Part shown: positions 44,179-54,200 of the stretch, in pieces
Layout: every line of letters begins with the position of its first letter
Numbering within the stretch: position 1 is the first letter of the stretch
Source of the DNA: Pontibacter aydingkolensis
Lineage (GTDB): Bacteria; Bacteroidota; Bacteroidia; Cytophagales; Hymenobacteraceae
Direction of reading: 5' to 3'
DNA: 64,000 nucleotides
NCBI RefSeq assembly: GCF_019443125.1
Contig: NZ_JAHYXK010000008.1
Location: 1-64,000 of the forward strand
Made by a program: the position numbers and the translations under genes
Notes under the pieces: model-generated
Database searches by the model: none
Told to the model about the DNA's origin: nothing
Seen by the model: the letters and a program-made list of their open reading frames with translations, nothing else

Positions 44179-44784
44179 ATGCTACAGATAAAAGTATACT
44201 CCGATTTTGTGTGCCCTTACTGCTTTTTCGGGGAGGTGGTGCTGGAACGCGCTTTAGCAGGAATTAACGCTCGTCATAAAGTTTCTGTTGAATGGATGCC
44301 TTTTGAATTACGCCCAGAGCCAACACCAACTTTGAAGCCTGAAGAAGATTACCTGCAAACTACCTGGCAAAATTCAGTGTACCCAATGGCAAAACAACTG
44401 GACATACATATCGTGCTACCTGATGTATCGCCGCAGCCTTATACACACCTTGCTTTTGAAGGGTACCAGTTTGCAAAAGAACAAGGCTTAGGTGAAAAGT
44501 ATACCGACAGGATGTTCAGAGCCTTTTTTCAGGAGGAATTGAATATCGGAAAGGTTGATGTGCTTATAGAACTGGCAGAAGAAATTGGACTGGATAAAAA
44601 GTCATTTAAAGAAGCGCTGGAAAGCAGAAAGTATAAAGCCGAACATCAAAAGGCTTTGCAGCACGCTTACAAAGAAATGGGAGTACAAGCAGTTCCAACA
44701 TTTATTATAGGTAATAAAGTAGTGCGTGGGCTATTGCGGGAAGAAGACCTCCGGAAACTTATAAAGCTTGAGCTGGAAGCGTAA
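44179..44784 (+). CDS. DsbA-family (FrnE-like) disulfide oxidoreductase
   Basis: This 201-residue thioredoxin-fold protein has the active-site CPYC at 12-15 and the cis-proline region VQAVPTFII near 172-180. No signal peptide is present, so it acts in the cytoplasm, as FrnE-like proteins do. The helical insert between strands is typical. The physiological substrate is unknown; relatives aid oxidative or cadmium stress tolerance. Confidence 0.93.
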   Translation: MLQIKVYSDFVCPYCFFGEVVLERALAGINARHKVSVEWMPFELRPEPTPTLKPEEDYLQTTWQNSVYPMAKQLDIHIVLPDVSPQPYTHLAFEGYQFAKEQGLGEKYTDRMFRAFFQEELNIGKVDVLIELAEEIGLDKKSFKEALESRKYKAEHQKALQHAYKEMGVQAVPTFIIGNKVVRGLLREEDLRKLIKLELEA

Positions 44785-44819
44785 TGCACTACCAGCTCAA
44801 GCTTTATAAAATGAAAACG

Positions 44820-45614
44820 TTACCAGCCAGAGCCTCTCCGGCTGCCGCCTCCCAAAATACCTCCTAACAAACCGCCAAGCCCGCCTGAGCCCATGCTGCC
44901 ATAACCTCTCCTGCCGTTAAGGCCGCCAAGTATAGAAGCCATGGAACCGAGGCCACCGCCTCTGCGCATGCCTCCGCTTCCTCCCATCATTCCACCTAAT
45001 AAGCCACCCAGCAAGCCACCGCCCATGCCACCCATCATACCTCTGCGTCCACCACCACGGCGCATCATACTTGCCAATACAAGCGGGGCTGCAACTCCAA
45101 GTATACCTTTCACCATTCCCGGTGATATACCAGCATTTTTAAACATGTCGCCAAATCCACTCTTATTCAGAAATGAGTTTGAAGTCGGGTCTTCGCCATG
45201 CTGTTGTGCGTCTTCGGCCTTATCCACATACTGCTCCAGAATACTGTATTGCTTCTGGTCTATTTCCAGGCATTCCGCCATATGCTGTATGTGCTTTTGT
45301 TCTTCCGAAGAGTATTGGCCGTCTGCTTTGGCAAATGAGATAATGTCGGTTACAAAAGGAAAACGCAGCTGGCTTTTCTTCAGCACATCCAGGCATTTCT
45401 GCAGGCTTATCTGAGATGGGTTCTGAGCTATCTGCACCACCTCCTGTTCTACATTATCTGGCATTTCTGCTGCTTCGCTTAAAATTCTAAGAAACTCCAG
45501 CTCTTCTTCAGAGGCGTTACCATCTGCTGACGCGATAGTTGCCAGTGCACCCAGGTAAGCTCCCTTTTCTTCATTAGTATAGTCTTTCAGCAATACTGTT
45601 TGTTCTTGTTCCAT
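44820..45614 (-). CDS. TerB-like domain protein with glycine-rich C-terminus
   Basis: This 264-residue protein has an acidic helical N-terminal half (about 12-145) resembling two TerB/DjlA-type repeats (ATIASADGNASEEELEFL and SFAKADGQYSSEEQKHI). A C-terminal half (about 165-264) of Gly, Met, Arg and Leu repeats of the form GGLLGGLLGGMMGGSGG follows. TerB domains bind metal or proteins; the name does not imply tellurite resistance. The low-complexity tail probably drives self-association or membrane contact. Confidence 0.85.
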   Translation of the reverse strand: MEQEQTVLLKDYTNEEKGAYLGALATIASADGNASEEELEFLRILSEAAEMPDNVEQEVVQIAQNPSQISLQKCLDVLKKSQLRFPFVTDIISFAKADGQYSSEEQKHIQHMAECLEIDQKQYSILEQYVDKAEDAQQHGEDPTSNSFLNKSGFGDMFKNAGISPGMVKGILGVAAPLVLASMMRRGGGRRGMMGGMGGGLLGGLLGGMMGGSGGMRRGGGLGSMASILGGLNGRRGYGSMGSGGLGGLLGGILGGGSRRGSGW

Positions 45615-45703
45615 AGCTTTTAAGTTCGTTCTAGTATAGCAGTAACGGCTGGCAAGTGCTTAGGTTTGAGTAGCGTAAGCAAGTGATAGCTTAAAGTATA
45701 AAA

Positions 45704-45741
45704 TTGGGCAGCCCGGCAACAGTTGCTACCGGGCTGCCCAA
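45704..45741 (-). terminator. Terminator of the nitroreductase-pirin operon
   Basis: TTGGGCAGCCCGG (45704-45716) pairs perfectly with CCGGGCTGCCCAA (45729-45741), 18 nt past the pirin gene stop. Confidence 0.85.
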
Positions 45742-45758
45742 ATGATGTAATCAAACTT

Positions 45759-46472
45759 TTATTTCATCGGCACTTCCATCAGCAAAAGCTCTGCATCAGC
45801 ACCCGCTTTAATGTTAAAGCTGTCTGTGTCAGAAATACCCATGCCATCGCGTTTGCTAAGCTTTTCACCGTCAATTTCCACTTCGCCTTCCAGCACAAAA
45901 GCATAAACACCGTGCTCTGGGTTGTGCAGTTTATACTCTTCAGAGAAACCCGGCTTCAGAGTACCTAAAGTAAACCAGGCATCCTGATTGATCCAGATGG
46001 CACCATTGTCCTTGTCAGGCGACACTACTGTCTGCAGCTTGTTCTGGCGGTCCTCGGGGTTAAAGTTTTTTTGCTCATAACGCGGTTTGATGTCACGCTC
46101 TTTCGGGAAAATCCATATCTGCAGAAACTTTACCTCATCCGTTTTGGAGTGGTTATATTCTGAGTGCGTTAGTCCCGTTCCCGCCGACATGATCTGTACT
46201 TCGTTTGTACGGATTGTTTTCTCGTTGCCGGTGCTGTCTTTATGCGCTAGTTCTCCTGCCAACGGAATCGAAACAATCTCCATGTTATCGTGTGGGTGTG
46301 CGCCAAAGCCCATTCCAGGTGCCACAGTATCGTCGTTTAGCACGCGCAGCAACCCAAAGCCCATGCGCTCCGGGTTATAATAGCTGGCAAAGCTGAAACT
46401 GTGGTAAGAGTTAAGCCAGCCGTGGTTGGCGTGGCCACGTGTATCTGCTTTATGGATTACTTTTTTGCTCAT
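45759..46472 (-). CDS. Pirin-family protein
   Basis: This 237-residue bicupin has the iron-binding motif HPHDNMEIVS (about 58-62), E and H ligands in the GTGLTHSEYNH region (about 101-106), and the usual C-terminal cupin. Bacterial pirins include quercetin dioxygenase-like enzymes and redox-sensitive regulators. It lies 10 nt after the nitroreductase gene, so the two form an operon, which fits a role in quinone or electrophile stress. Confidence 0.92.
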   Translation of the reverse strand: MSKKVIHKADTRGHANHGWLNSYHSFSFASYYNPERMGFGLLRVLNDDTVAPGMGFGAHPHDNMEIVSIPLAGELAHKDSTGNEKTIRTNEVQIMSAGTGLTHSEYNHSKTDEVKFLQIWIFPKERDIKPRYEQKNFNPEDRQNKLQTVVSPDKDNGAIWINQDAWFTLGTLKPGFSEEYKLHNPEHGVYAFVLEGEVEIDGEKLSKRDGMGISDTDSFNIKAGADAELLLMEVPMK

Positions 46473-46482
46473 AGCTTTATAC

Positions 46483-47067
46483 TTATTTCTGTTCCCATTT
46501 CCCGTTAAACAATATCTCGCTTAAAGGTTTGCGCTGCCGTGGTGCCAGTTCTCTCGCCTTTAGTTGCTCCGGTAATCCTTCCGGGTCGCCTGCATACCCA
46601 ACTACACCCATTGTTACAGCTTCAAACCCTTCCGGAATATCCAGTACTTCACGGGCTTTACCGGCACTAAAACCACCCATCAAATGCACATGCAAATCAA
46701 GTTCTGTAGCCTGTAGCACCAGGTTGGCTGTAGCCATACCCACATCGTGCCATGCGTGGCCATTGATGTTCCCATTAAAGGCATACGCTTTTTTAGCTAC
46801 TGAAACGAAAATAACCGGTGCCTTTTTTGCCCATACCTGGTTTGCTTCCACAAGGCAGCTTAGTAAACGGTCATAGGCTTCTTTATCATCTTTGGTAGCG
46901 TAGATAAAACGCCATGGCTGCTCGTTCATGGCCGATGGTGCCCAACGTGCTGCCTCAAAAAGTGCCTCCAGTTGCTCCTGCTCTACTGGGGTAGCTGCAA
47001 AAGCTCTCGGGCTCCAGCGTTTCTCGATCAGGTTATGTACTGCTATTTTATTTTCTGTTGATGTCAT
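46483..47067 (-). CDS. Nitroreductase-family FMN oxidoreductase
   Basis: This 194-residue protein has the FMN-binding KRWSPRAF block (about 16-23), EAARWAPSAMNEQPWRFIYA and the C-terminal GYAGDPEGLP loop. It reduces nitro compounds or quinones with NAD(P)H. The ATG at 47067 is preferred over a GTG at 47094. It is first in a two-gene operon with pirin, behind a promoter whose spacer holds a palindrome. Confidence 0.92.
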   Translation of the reverse strand: MTSTENKIAVHNLIEKRWSPRAFAATPVEQEQLEALFEAARWAPSAMNEQPWRFIYATKDDKEAYDRLLSCLVEANQVWAKKAPVIFVSVAKKAYAFNGNINGHAWHDVGMATANLVLQATELDLHVHLMGGFSAGKAREVLDIPEGFEAVTMGVVGYAGDPEGLPEQLKARELAPRQRKPLSEILFNGKWEQK

Positions 47068-47118
47068 GTTTATAGTTCCGTTTAATTCACCCACTTATGA
47101 TGTGCAATATCTATATCA

Positions 47119-47150
47119 CAAATTTAATGTACATACATTTAATGTACAAA
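47119..47150 (-). promoter_or_regulatory. Consensus promoter of the nitroreductase-pirin operon
   Basis: On the minus strand TTTG (47147-47150), a 20-nt spacer and TAAATTTG (47119-47126) match the Bacteroidota consensus exactly. The start codon is about 50 nt downstream. Confidence 0.8.
47122..47148. promoter_or_regulatory. Operator-like dyad and tandem repeat within the promoter spacer
   Basis: TGTACAT (47128-47134) and ATGTACA (47142-47148) form a dyad with a 7-nt spacer. The same bases form two direct copies of ATTTAATGTACA (47122-47133 and 47137-47148). The site fills the -33/-7 spacer, so a bound protein should block transcription. HxlR or MarR regulators often control such operons, but no regulator gene is nearby. 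Confidence 0.65.
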
Positions 47151-47457
47151 CATAACACTAATTTTGTTTCAGTAGTTCCTGATTTATACTTTGGGTAGGT
47201 TATATGGTAAGTGTAAAAGGATCAAAATAGACAAAGTCGATTCTATCACAGGAAATGATGTTATCTGCCACAAGCGTCCGCTTGTGCCTCGGCAGCTGCT
47301 TATAGCGCGCAGCAAAAGCGCCTTTGGTAAATGTAAGACTTAGGCCTGTAGCAAGCAAGCCGCAGCGTATTGCGTCTTTATATCAACGAGCAACGATTAA
47401 CCAATAACGTAGAACGATAGTGCGTCTCTACAATCTCCAGTAACAAATAACCAACAA

Positions 47458-48027
47458 CTAAGCCCCCAGCTTTCTTAAAGCAAGCAGACAAAGCGCAACA
47501 GACCCAGACACACAAATATCTCCGCGCAGCACCATACTCTCCACTTCGTTAATCGGTATTTTAAGCACTTCAATGCTTTCTGTTTCATCGAGGTCTTGTT
47601 CTGCTATTTTGTAAGCATTGCGGGCCAGGTAAAAGTATATTCTGTTGGTATCTTTCGTAGGGTTATCAATTACCTCGGATAGCAGTTCCATGTCGTTAGA
47701 AGTATAGCCTGTTTCTTCCAGCATTTCGCGGCGGGCAGCTTCTTTTGGATCATTCTCGTGAGCATCTATCACTCCTCCGGGCAATTCAATAAAAACACCA
47801 GCAGCAGCGTGCTTATACTGCCGTACAAAAATCACCTCACCGTCTTCGGTTATCGGGAAAGTGAGCACTACATCAGGACGAACACTCACATAATAATCGT
47901 CCAGCACTTTACCGTTTGGCAACTCTACTTCATCGCGACGCAGGGTATACCATTTCTCATCAAAAACCAGTTCAGATTTCAGCACCTTCCAGTGCTTAGC
48001 AGTAGGCGTGTGTTTATTCTCGGGCAT
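47458..48027 (-). CDS. Nudix hydrolase, ADP-ribose pyrophosphatase-like
   Basis: This 189-residue protein has a complete Nudix box: GGVIDAHE..., then REMLEETGY (GX5EX7REUXEEXGU, about residues 85-107), in the arrangement of NudF-type ADP-sugar pyrophosphatases (LPGGVID, then RIYFYLA). It hydrolyses nucleoside diphosphate derivatives linked to another moiety; ADP-ribose is the most likely substrate. It lies 83 nt downstream of the glycosyltransferase on the same strand. Confidence 0.9.
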   Translation of the reverse strand: MPENKHTPTAKHWKVLKSELVFDEKWYTLRRDEVELPNGKVLDDYYVSVRPDVVLTFPITEDGEVIFVRQYKHAAAGVFIELPGGVIDAHENDPKEAARREMLEETGYTSNDMELLSEVIDNPTKDTNRIYFYLARNAYKIAEQDLDETESIEVLKIPINEVESMVLRGDICVSGSVALCLLALRKLGA

Positions 48028-48110
48028 GCGTGCAAGTTATACTTTAAAGGCGAAAAAAAGCCACACATACTTTTCAGCAGTGTGGCCATTATGAAATCAT
48101 TTAAATTTTA

Positions 48111-49211
48111 TCAGACTGTAACCGTCTGTTTCATTATTTGGCGGTAAATATGGTCGTAGTCCTGGCCCATTGGGTTGGCAGTGTAGCCATGAGAACGTTT
48201 TACTGCGCGGCAGGCCATAATATTACGCCCAAACTCATCCTCTATGAGGTTGTTGATGGTATCGCGGAGTTCATCAGCGCTGTTCGGGTTTACGTACCTG
48301 GCAGCATTTCCCCATATTTCGGCCTGGCTTTCAGTTTTGCCAACCACCAATGCGCAACCCGACATGGCTGCTTCTAAAATTGTGAGGCCAAACGGTTCAT
48401 ATTTGGCAGGCAAAGCGTACACAGATGCACGCGATAACCAGTCTGATACTTCATCCTCGGATAACTGCCCAAGGAAATGCACGTTTTCGAGCTCTATGGT
48501 TTTACCTGTTGCAGGATGTTTATCGTCGCCGGCAATATACACCGGCCAGCTTAGATCGGAGGCAATGTGTGCCAGCATCGATATATTTTTGGCTTCGTCC
48601 CATACACGGCCCATGCTAAACACAAAAGGTTCTTTTTTACCAAACTGAAAACCATGCTGTCCTCGTCCGTTATAGATCACTGCACTTCTTTTAAATGGCC
48701 CGTAAAGTGCAGAGGCTTGGTTCATCATAGCCTGCGTTGGAGCAACCACCATATCAGCAGCTTGCAGCCCCTTTGTTACCAACTCTTTATACTTACTCCA
48801 TGCCTGCGGGGCCTCTTCGTCTTTTACAGCTTTCCACCACGAAAGCACACACGAATGGACAACCGCAACAGTAGGTACACCAAAATCTAAGGCACCGTGC
48901 ACCAGACTATTTAAGTGCACGAGTTCCGGCTGTACTTTATCCTTTAGCTCAAGCAGCCACTCCCCTGCTTTTTCAACATCGTTCCAGGCATCTTCCATCC
49001 ACTCAAGCTTGTAATCGCTTTCATAAACAGTGAGGTTATCTATTTCATCAGCTTGTCTGCGCTGCTCCTCTGTAAGCGGTGCACCCATAGTTGCCAGCGC
49101 TACTTCTGTTTTAAATGGCGCAAGAGCTCTAACCAACTCCAGCGAATAATTCCAGACGCCTCCTACTGTATCTGCAGTCATCAGGACTTTTGAAGGGTGA
49201 TGTGCTTCCAT
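48111..49211 (-). CDS. GT4-family glycosyltransferase
   Basis: This 366-residue GT-B fold enzyme has the N-terminal TVGGVWNYSLEL glycine loop and a donor-binding C-terminal domain with SMGRVWDEAKN and the EPFGLTILEAAMSG motif (EX7E). It is cytosolic. The donor is probably a nucleotide sugar and the acceptor is unknown. No polysaccharide cluster surrounds it, so it may serve a single glycolipid or glycoprotein step. Confidence 0.9.
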   Translation of the reverse strand: MEAHHPSKVLMTADTVGGVWNYSLELVRALAPFKTEVALATMGAPLTEEQRRQADEIDNLTVYESDYKLEWMEDAWNDVEKAGEWLLELKDKVQPELVHLNSLVHGALDFGVPTVAVVHSCVLSWWKAVKDEEAPQAWSKYKELVTKGLQAADMVVAPTQAMMNQASALYGPFKRSAVIYNGRGQHGFQFGKKEPFVFSMGRVWDEAKNISMLAHIASDLSWPVYIAGDDKHPATGKTIELENVHFLGQLSEDEVSDWLSRASVYALPAKYEPFGLTILEAAMSGCALVVGKTESQAEIWGNAARYVNPNSADELRDTINNLIEDEFGRNIMACRAVKRSHGYTANPMGQDYDHIYRQIMKQTVTV

Positions 49212-49659
49212 ACTTATTCAGTAAAAATTTATAAAATATTTTTATGTATATGCGTACTACTCGGTTATAGTATATAACACTGCTATACTTTGCCTGTCGT
49301 TTGTTAGTTAACAACTAAATCAGATTATTTAGGTCTTTTATAAAGTATAAGCTTAATGCAGCGCTTGCAGGGTAGCATTTTATGCTCTCTCATAACTGCA
49401 TCTGGCACAGATCAAACCGGTAGGACTTTGTCGTAATATATAGCCGGTGCACACTATTACGGGTGCATGGCTAATTACGTTGGTAGGTTTCTTTGAATTT
49501 TTTAACCCTGTCCGGATTCTCTCACTGCATAGAAGCTTAAAATCGAATTACCAACCAATTTGCTAATAGCAGATTTTAGCTAGAATGCTGTTATTGTTTG
49601 ACCGAGAAATCGCTAATTTGCTATGCTATTGCTAATCGCACCTTTAATTTATAAAGCCC
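49212..49659. other. 448-bp intergenic spacer
   Basis: No gene, tRNA or convincing repeat is seen. It contains several copies of the TATACTT/AAGTATA heptamer and probably divergent promoters for the glycosyltransferase and the GNAT gene. Confidence 0.5.
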
Positions 49660-50265
49660 ATGGATTTTAACTCAGATATTGTTTTGGAAGACAGCCGCGT
49701 TTTACTCCGCAGATACCACCCCTTCGACATGCCGCAGCTTCAAAACATAATGTACGATGAGGATATCTGGCGCTTTATGCCCACTAAAATCAGCAACCAG
49801 GAAGAACTTGAAGTTTGGCAACAAACAGTAGAAAATGGCTACATCACCGGCACCCGCTATACTTTCATTATCGTGGACAAAGCAAGTGGGAAGATCGCCG
49901 GTAGTACCAGTTTCGGAAATATTTCGGCGGCTGATAAACGTCTGGAAATTGGCTGGACCTGGCTTACGAAAGACTTCAGAGGAACCGGATTAAACCGACA
50001 TTGTAAATTTTTGCTGCTGCAGTATGCCTTTGAGGAATTGAAGTATGAGCGGGTAGAACTTAAGACAGACGTTTTAAACATGCGTTCACGTAAGGCTATG
50101 CTGAAGATCGGCGCAACGGAAGAGGGCACATTGCGCAGCCATACTTTAATGCACGATGGCCGCCGCCGCGACACCATTTATTACAGCATCCTTAAGCCGG
50201 AATGGGAGAAAATCAGAAACACGATCTTCAGCGACTTTAATTCGCATCGCGCACTGGCTAAATAA
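49660..50265 (+). CDS. RimJ/RimL-type GNAT acetyltransferase
   Basis: This 201-residue protein has LEDSRVLLRRYHPFDMPQL at the N-terminus, EIGWTWLTKDFRGTGLNRHCKFLLLQYAFEEL with the acetyl-CoA loop FRGTGLN (about 107-113), and RVELKTDVLNMRSRKAMLKIGATEEGTLR. Its close relatives acetylate protein N-termini or small amines. Substrate unknown. Confidence 0.9.
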   Translation: MDFNSDIVLEDSRVLLRRYHPFDMPQLQNIMYDEDIWRFMPTKISNQEELEVWQQTVENGYITGTRYTFIIVDKASGKIAGSTSFGNISAADKRLEIGWTWLTKDFRGTGLNRHCKFLLLQYAFEELKYERVELKTDVLNMRSRKAMLKIGATEEGTLRSHTLMHDGRRRDTIYYSILKPEWEKIRNTIFSDFNSHRALAK

Positions 50266-50306
50266 CAAATCCGGGCAGGTAACAGTATGCGTATAAAGCA
50301 AAAATA

Positions 50307-50314
50307 TACTTTTG
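50307..50314 (+). promoter_or_regulatory. -7 promoter element of the histidine phosphatase gene
   Basis: TACTTTTG is an exact TAnnTTTG ending 10 nt before the GTG at 50325. Confidence 0.4.
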
Positions 50315-50324
50315 CTTTTCTACG

Positions 50325-50918
50325 GTGGATACAACTATTGATAAGCCTATACTTCCCAAACGCATTTTCCTGATAAGGCATGCCCGGCCCGACCTCCCTA
50401 AAAGCGGCCTGTTTAGTAACGAGGATGCACGAAAGTATATTTCTGACTACGATGCGGCTGCCGTGGAGGAGTTTGTGCTGGAGCATGAGACCATCCCATT
50501 CGAAGAGATAGACAGAGTATATTGCAGTACCCTTCCCCGCTCGCAACTAACCGCCAAAGCTATTTTTGGAAACAAAGTAGAATTAAAGGTTGATAGTGTA
50601 TTTCGTGAATTTGAACGCAGAATATTTTCGCTGCCATTGTTTCGTCTTCCTATTAAGCTTTGGCTTGTAAGTGCACGCATACTTTGGTTTATGGGTTTAA
50701 ACAGCAGAGAGATAGAAACCTTTAAACAGGCAAAACAAAGGGCGCGCCTCTGCGCCGAAACACTGGCTACAGATGCCGCCACAAATCACACAACTGTTTT
50801 GGTAGCGCATGGTTTGTTAAACAATTTTATCCGGAGAGAGTTATCCAAAATGGGTTGGGAAACCAAGTTTAACGGCGGCCACGGCTACCTGGCTGTAACA
50901 CTCTTACAATATACCTGA
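50325..50918 (+). CDS. Histidine-phosphatase-superfamily protein
   Basis: This 197-residue protein has the RHG-type motif altered to RHA (LIRHARPDLP, His at 19) and the second histidine in LVAHGLLNNFIRRE (about 162). Arg in STLPRSQLTAKAI and a Glu (VFREFERR) complete the phosphate pocket. The Gly-to-Ala change in RHG is common in the family. The GTG at 50325 is the only start before the conserved strand. The substrate is unknown; it is phosphoglycerate mutase-like. Confidence 0.87.
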   Translation: MDTTIDKPILPKRIFLIRHARPDLPKSGLFSNEDARKYISDYDAAAVEEFVLEHETIPFEEIDRVYCSTLPRSQLTAKAIFGNKVELKVDSVFREFERRIFSLPLFRLPIKLWLVSARILWFMGLNSREIETFKQAKQRARLCAETLATDAATNHTTVLVAHGLLNNFIRRELSKMGWETKFNGGHGYLAVTLLQYT

Positions 50919-51218
50919 TGCTACTTGAATAATGAAGAATTCTAATTGCTTTAAGGATTTAGTGCCGCTATGCAACATGAACTCTATTTTGTAAGTATAA
51001 GCAAATGATAAAAACTGTAGATAATTTTAATTAAAGTTAATCAGCTCATTATCTTATACTTTGGGCTTGAAGTAAAACAATGTTTTTGTCATTCCCCCCA
51101 AATTCCAGTATTTTGTTATAAATTTGAAATTTCCGGTTATTATCAGTTAGAATCCGGAAACAGCTAACTTTTCATTACACACTTAATATTGAGTTTATTA
51201 TCCACCTAAAATTCACAA
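50919..51218. other. 300-bp leader region of the SusCD operon
   Basis: This AT-rich region contains TTATACTTTGGG at about 51053 and TATTTTG near 51110. No exact TAnnTTTG with a TTTG partner was found, so the promoter is uncertain. No anti-sigma/ECF pair is nearby. Confidence 0.4.
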
Positions 51219-54200
51219 ATGATTATGAAGAAAGGTTTACTATTGAGCTTTCTGATGTTCTTCGTGCTGGTATCCGGCGCATGGGCACAAGCTCAAACAG
51301 TTACAGGTAGGGTAACCTCGGCAGCAAACGGCCAGGCACTCCCTGGTGTTACTGTTCTCGAGAAAGGCACTACCAATGGCGTCACTACAGGAGTAGATGG
51401 CGATTTCCGCTTAAATGTACAGCCAAATGCAACGCTGGTTTTCCGTTTTATAGGCATGACCACACAGGAAGTTCCTGTTAGTGGCAGGTCTACCATAAAC
51501 ATCGCGCTGGAAGCTGATCAGAAACTACTGAAAGAAGTAGTTGTTGTAGGTTATGGTACGCAGGAGCGTCGTGAGGTAACAGGGGCTACCGCTAAGGTAA
51601 CTTCTGAAACTATACAAGACCTACCAGTAGTTGGTGTTGACCAAGCGCTACAGGGTCGTGCAGCCGGTGTACAGATATCTCAGAACTCTGGTACGCCAGG
51701 TGCTGGTATAAGCGTGCGCGTGCGTGGTTCTTCGTCTATCTCGGCCAGCAACCAGCCGCTTTATGTAGTTGACGGTGTACCGCTTACATCAGGCGATTAT
51801 TCACAGCTTGGCTACGGTGGTCAGTCTGTTAACGCTATCTCCGACCTTAATCCAAATGACATTGAGTCAATTGACGTATTGAAGGATGCCTCTGCTGCGG
51901 CCATCTACGGTTCGCGTGCAGCCAATGGTGTGGTACTAATCACTACAAAGCGTGGCTCTGCCCGCAAAACTCAGATCAACTTTAACGCATACACTGGCAC
52001 GCAGAGCATGTGGAAAAAGCCTGACTTCCTGAATGCGGCTGAATACCGTGAGATTATGGCAGAAGCTTATAGAGCTGACGCTGGTCCGCTTGATTTCCCT
52101 GCTAATGGAGATTTTGATGACTTTATTGATTGGTATTATGGTGGTATTGATTTTGAGCCGACTGATACTGACTGGATCGACGCTGTAACCAGAGATGCAG
52201 GAATTAACAACTTTGAAATTTCCCTGAGCGGCGGTGATGCAAAAACAAGGTATTACCTTTCAGGCAGCTATTTCGATCAGAAGGGCATTGTTATCGGTAG
52301 CCAGTACGAGCGCTACTCCACTCGCCTTAACCTGGACCACCAGGCAAATGATAGACTGACAATTGGTACAAGCGTGCAGCTTAGCCGCTCTGACAACAAC
52401 CGTATCGTAAGTGATAATACGCTTTATGGTCCGTTTGCTAACTCATTGGCTGCATCTCCGATATGGCCGATCTACTATGATGAGGCGACAAAACAATACA
52501 CTCGCCCTAATTACTTTTATACTAACCCGGTAGCCGAAGGTACAGAAAACGATGATATTACGCAGAACCTGCGTGCTATCGGTAACGCTTTTGCCCGTTA
52601 CACTATCCTCCCTGGCCTTGACTTCCAAGTAAAAGGTGGTATAGACGCCCTAAATGTTGATGAGCGCCGTTATACACCAACAAACTACCCTGGCTCTTTT
52701 GCCACATCTGTAGGTGGTTCTGCTACCAATGCAACAGCTACTGTTACCAAAGTTCTGCTTGAATCTACAGCCAGCTACAACAAAACCTTTAATGATGTAC
52801 ACAGCATTTCAGGTGTAATTGGTGCCAGTACAGAGCAGGACAGAAGAAAATCTGCTTTTGTAACAGGTGTTGGTTTCCCGGGTGAGCGTTTCCGCTACGT
52901 AGCCAGTGCAGCCCGTGTAAATTCAGGCTCTAACGAAGTTATCGAGAGCGCACTATTGTCATACTTTGGCCGTGTTAACTATAACTACAACGATAGATAC
53001 CTGCTGGGTGTTAACTTCCGTGCCGACGGTTCTACACGTTTCGGTGAGAAGAACCGCTTTGGTTACTTCCCGTCTGTATCTGCAGGCTGGAGAGTGATAG
53101 AAGAAGAATTTATGTCTGGCCTTGACTTCATGAGCGAACTGAAACTGCGTGCCTCTTATGGCATCACCGGTAACCAGTCGTTTGGCGATTTCGCTTACCG
53201 AGCTCTGTATGCAGGATCTAACTACCTTGATCAGCCTGGTATCGGACTAATACAAATTCCTAACCCGGACCTGAAATGGGAAGAAACGCAGCAGTTTAAC
53301 GTAGGTGCAGACATTGGTTTCTTTAACAACCGCCTGAACATTGCTGCAGACTATTATATCAAGAAGACTGAAGACCTGCTTTTCAACCGCCCAATCCCGA
53401 CTCAGAATGGTTTTGGCAGCTACCAGTCTAACATAGGCTCTATCGAGAACAAAGGTTTTGAGTTAGCCATCAATACTGTGAACATCGATAACAGAGACAA
53501 CGGCTTTAGCTGGACGACAGACTTTAATATTGCTTTTAACAGAAACAAGGTACTTGAACTGTACGAAGGCCAGGACATTTTCTACGGCTTTGGCGGCAAC
53601 TCACTTGTATTGCGTGAAGGCGAGCCTATCGGTACGTTCTATGGCTTCCTGACTGACGGTGTTTACAGCACAACCGCTGAGATACCGGCTTCTATACAGG
53701 CACAGGGAACACAGGCCGGCGACGTGCGATTTGTGGATGTGAACGGCGACGGTGTGATCACTGACGATGACCTGACTATTATTGGTAGTGCACAGCCTAA
53801 GTATGTAGGTGGCTTAACTAACAATTTCCGTTTCAAAGGGTTCGACCTGAACATATTCCTGCAGTTCTCTCAGGGTAACGACATTGCCAACCCAGCCCAC
53901 CAGTATCAGCAGCACCTGGGCAACGACTTCCTGGATGATAACATGCTGGCATTAGTGAAAAACCGTTGGCAGAAAGAAGGTGATGTTACTGACGTTCCGA
54001 GAGCTACTGTACTTGACCTTAACAACAACAACCGCAGCAACTCATCCCGATTTATTTACGACGGCTCTTACCTGCGATTCAAAAACGTTATACTTGGTTA
54101 CACATTACCAACAAGTATAACAGAACGCGCGAAAATGAGAAGTGTGCGTATTTATGCACAAGCCCAGAACCTGTTTACATTCACAGATTACCCAGGCTTC

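Larger units (their letters stand above)
47068..47457. other. 390-bp spacer with regulated promoter and repeats
   Basis: Besides the nitroreductase promoter and operator, it holds a REP-like hairpin CACAAGCG TC CGCTTGTG near 47267-47286, and two copies of the TGCGTCT repeat (47369-47380 and 47420-47432) within low-complexity AACGATTAACCAATAACG words. No gene is present. Confidence 0.65.

Noticed and set aside
44820..45614. Tellurite-resistance gene
   Set aside because: Only TerB-like helical repeats are present, with no other ter genes nearby.
47267..47286. Further copy of the RAYT REP
   Set aside because: CACAAGCGTCCGCTTGTG resembles the first REP hairpin in form but the flanks and second hairpin are missing. 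Homology is not shown.
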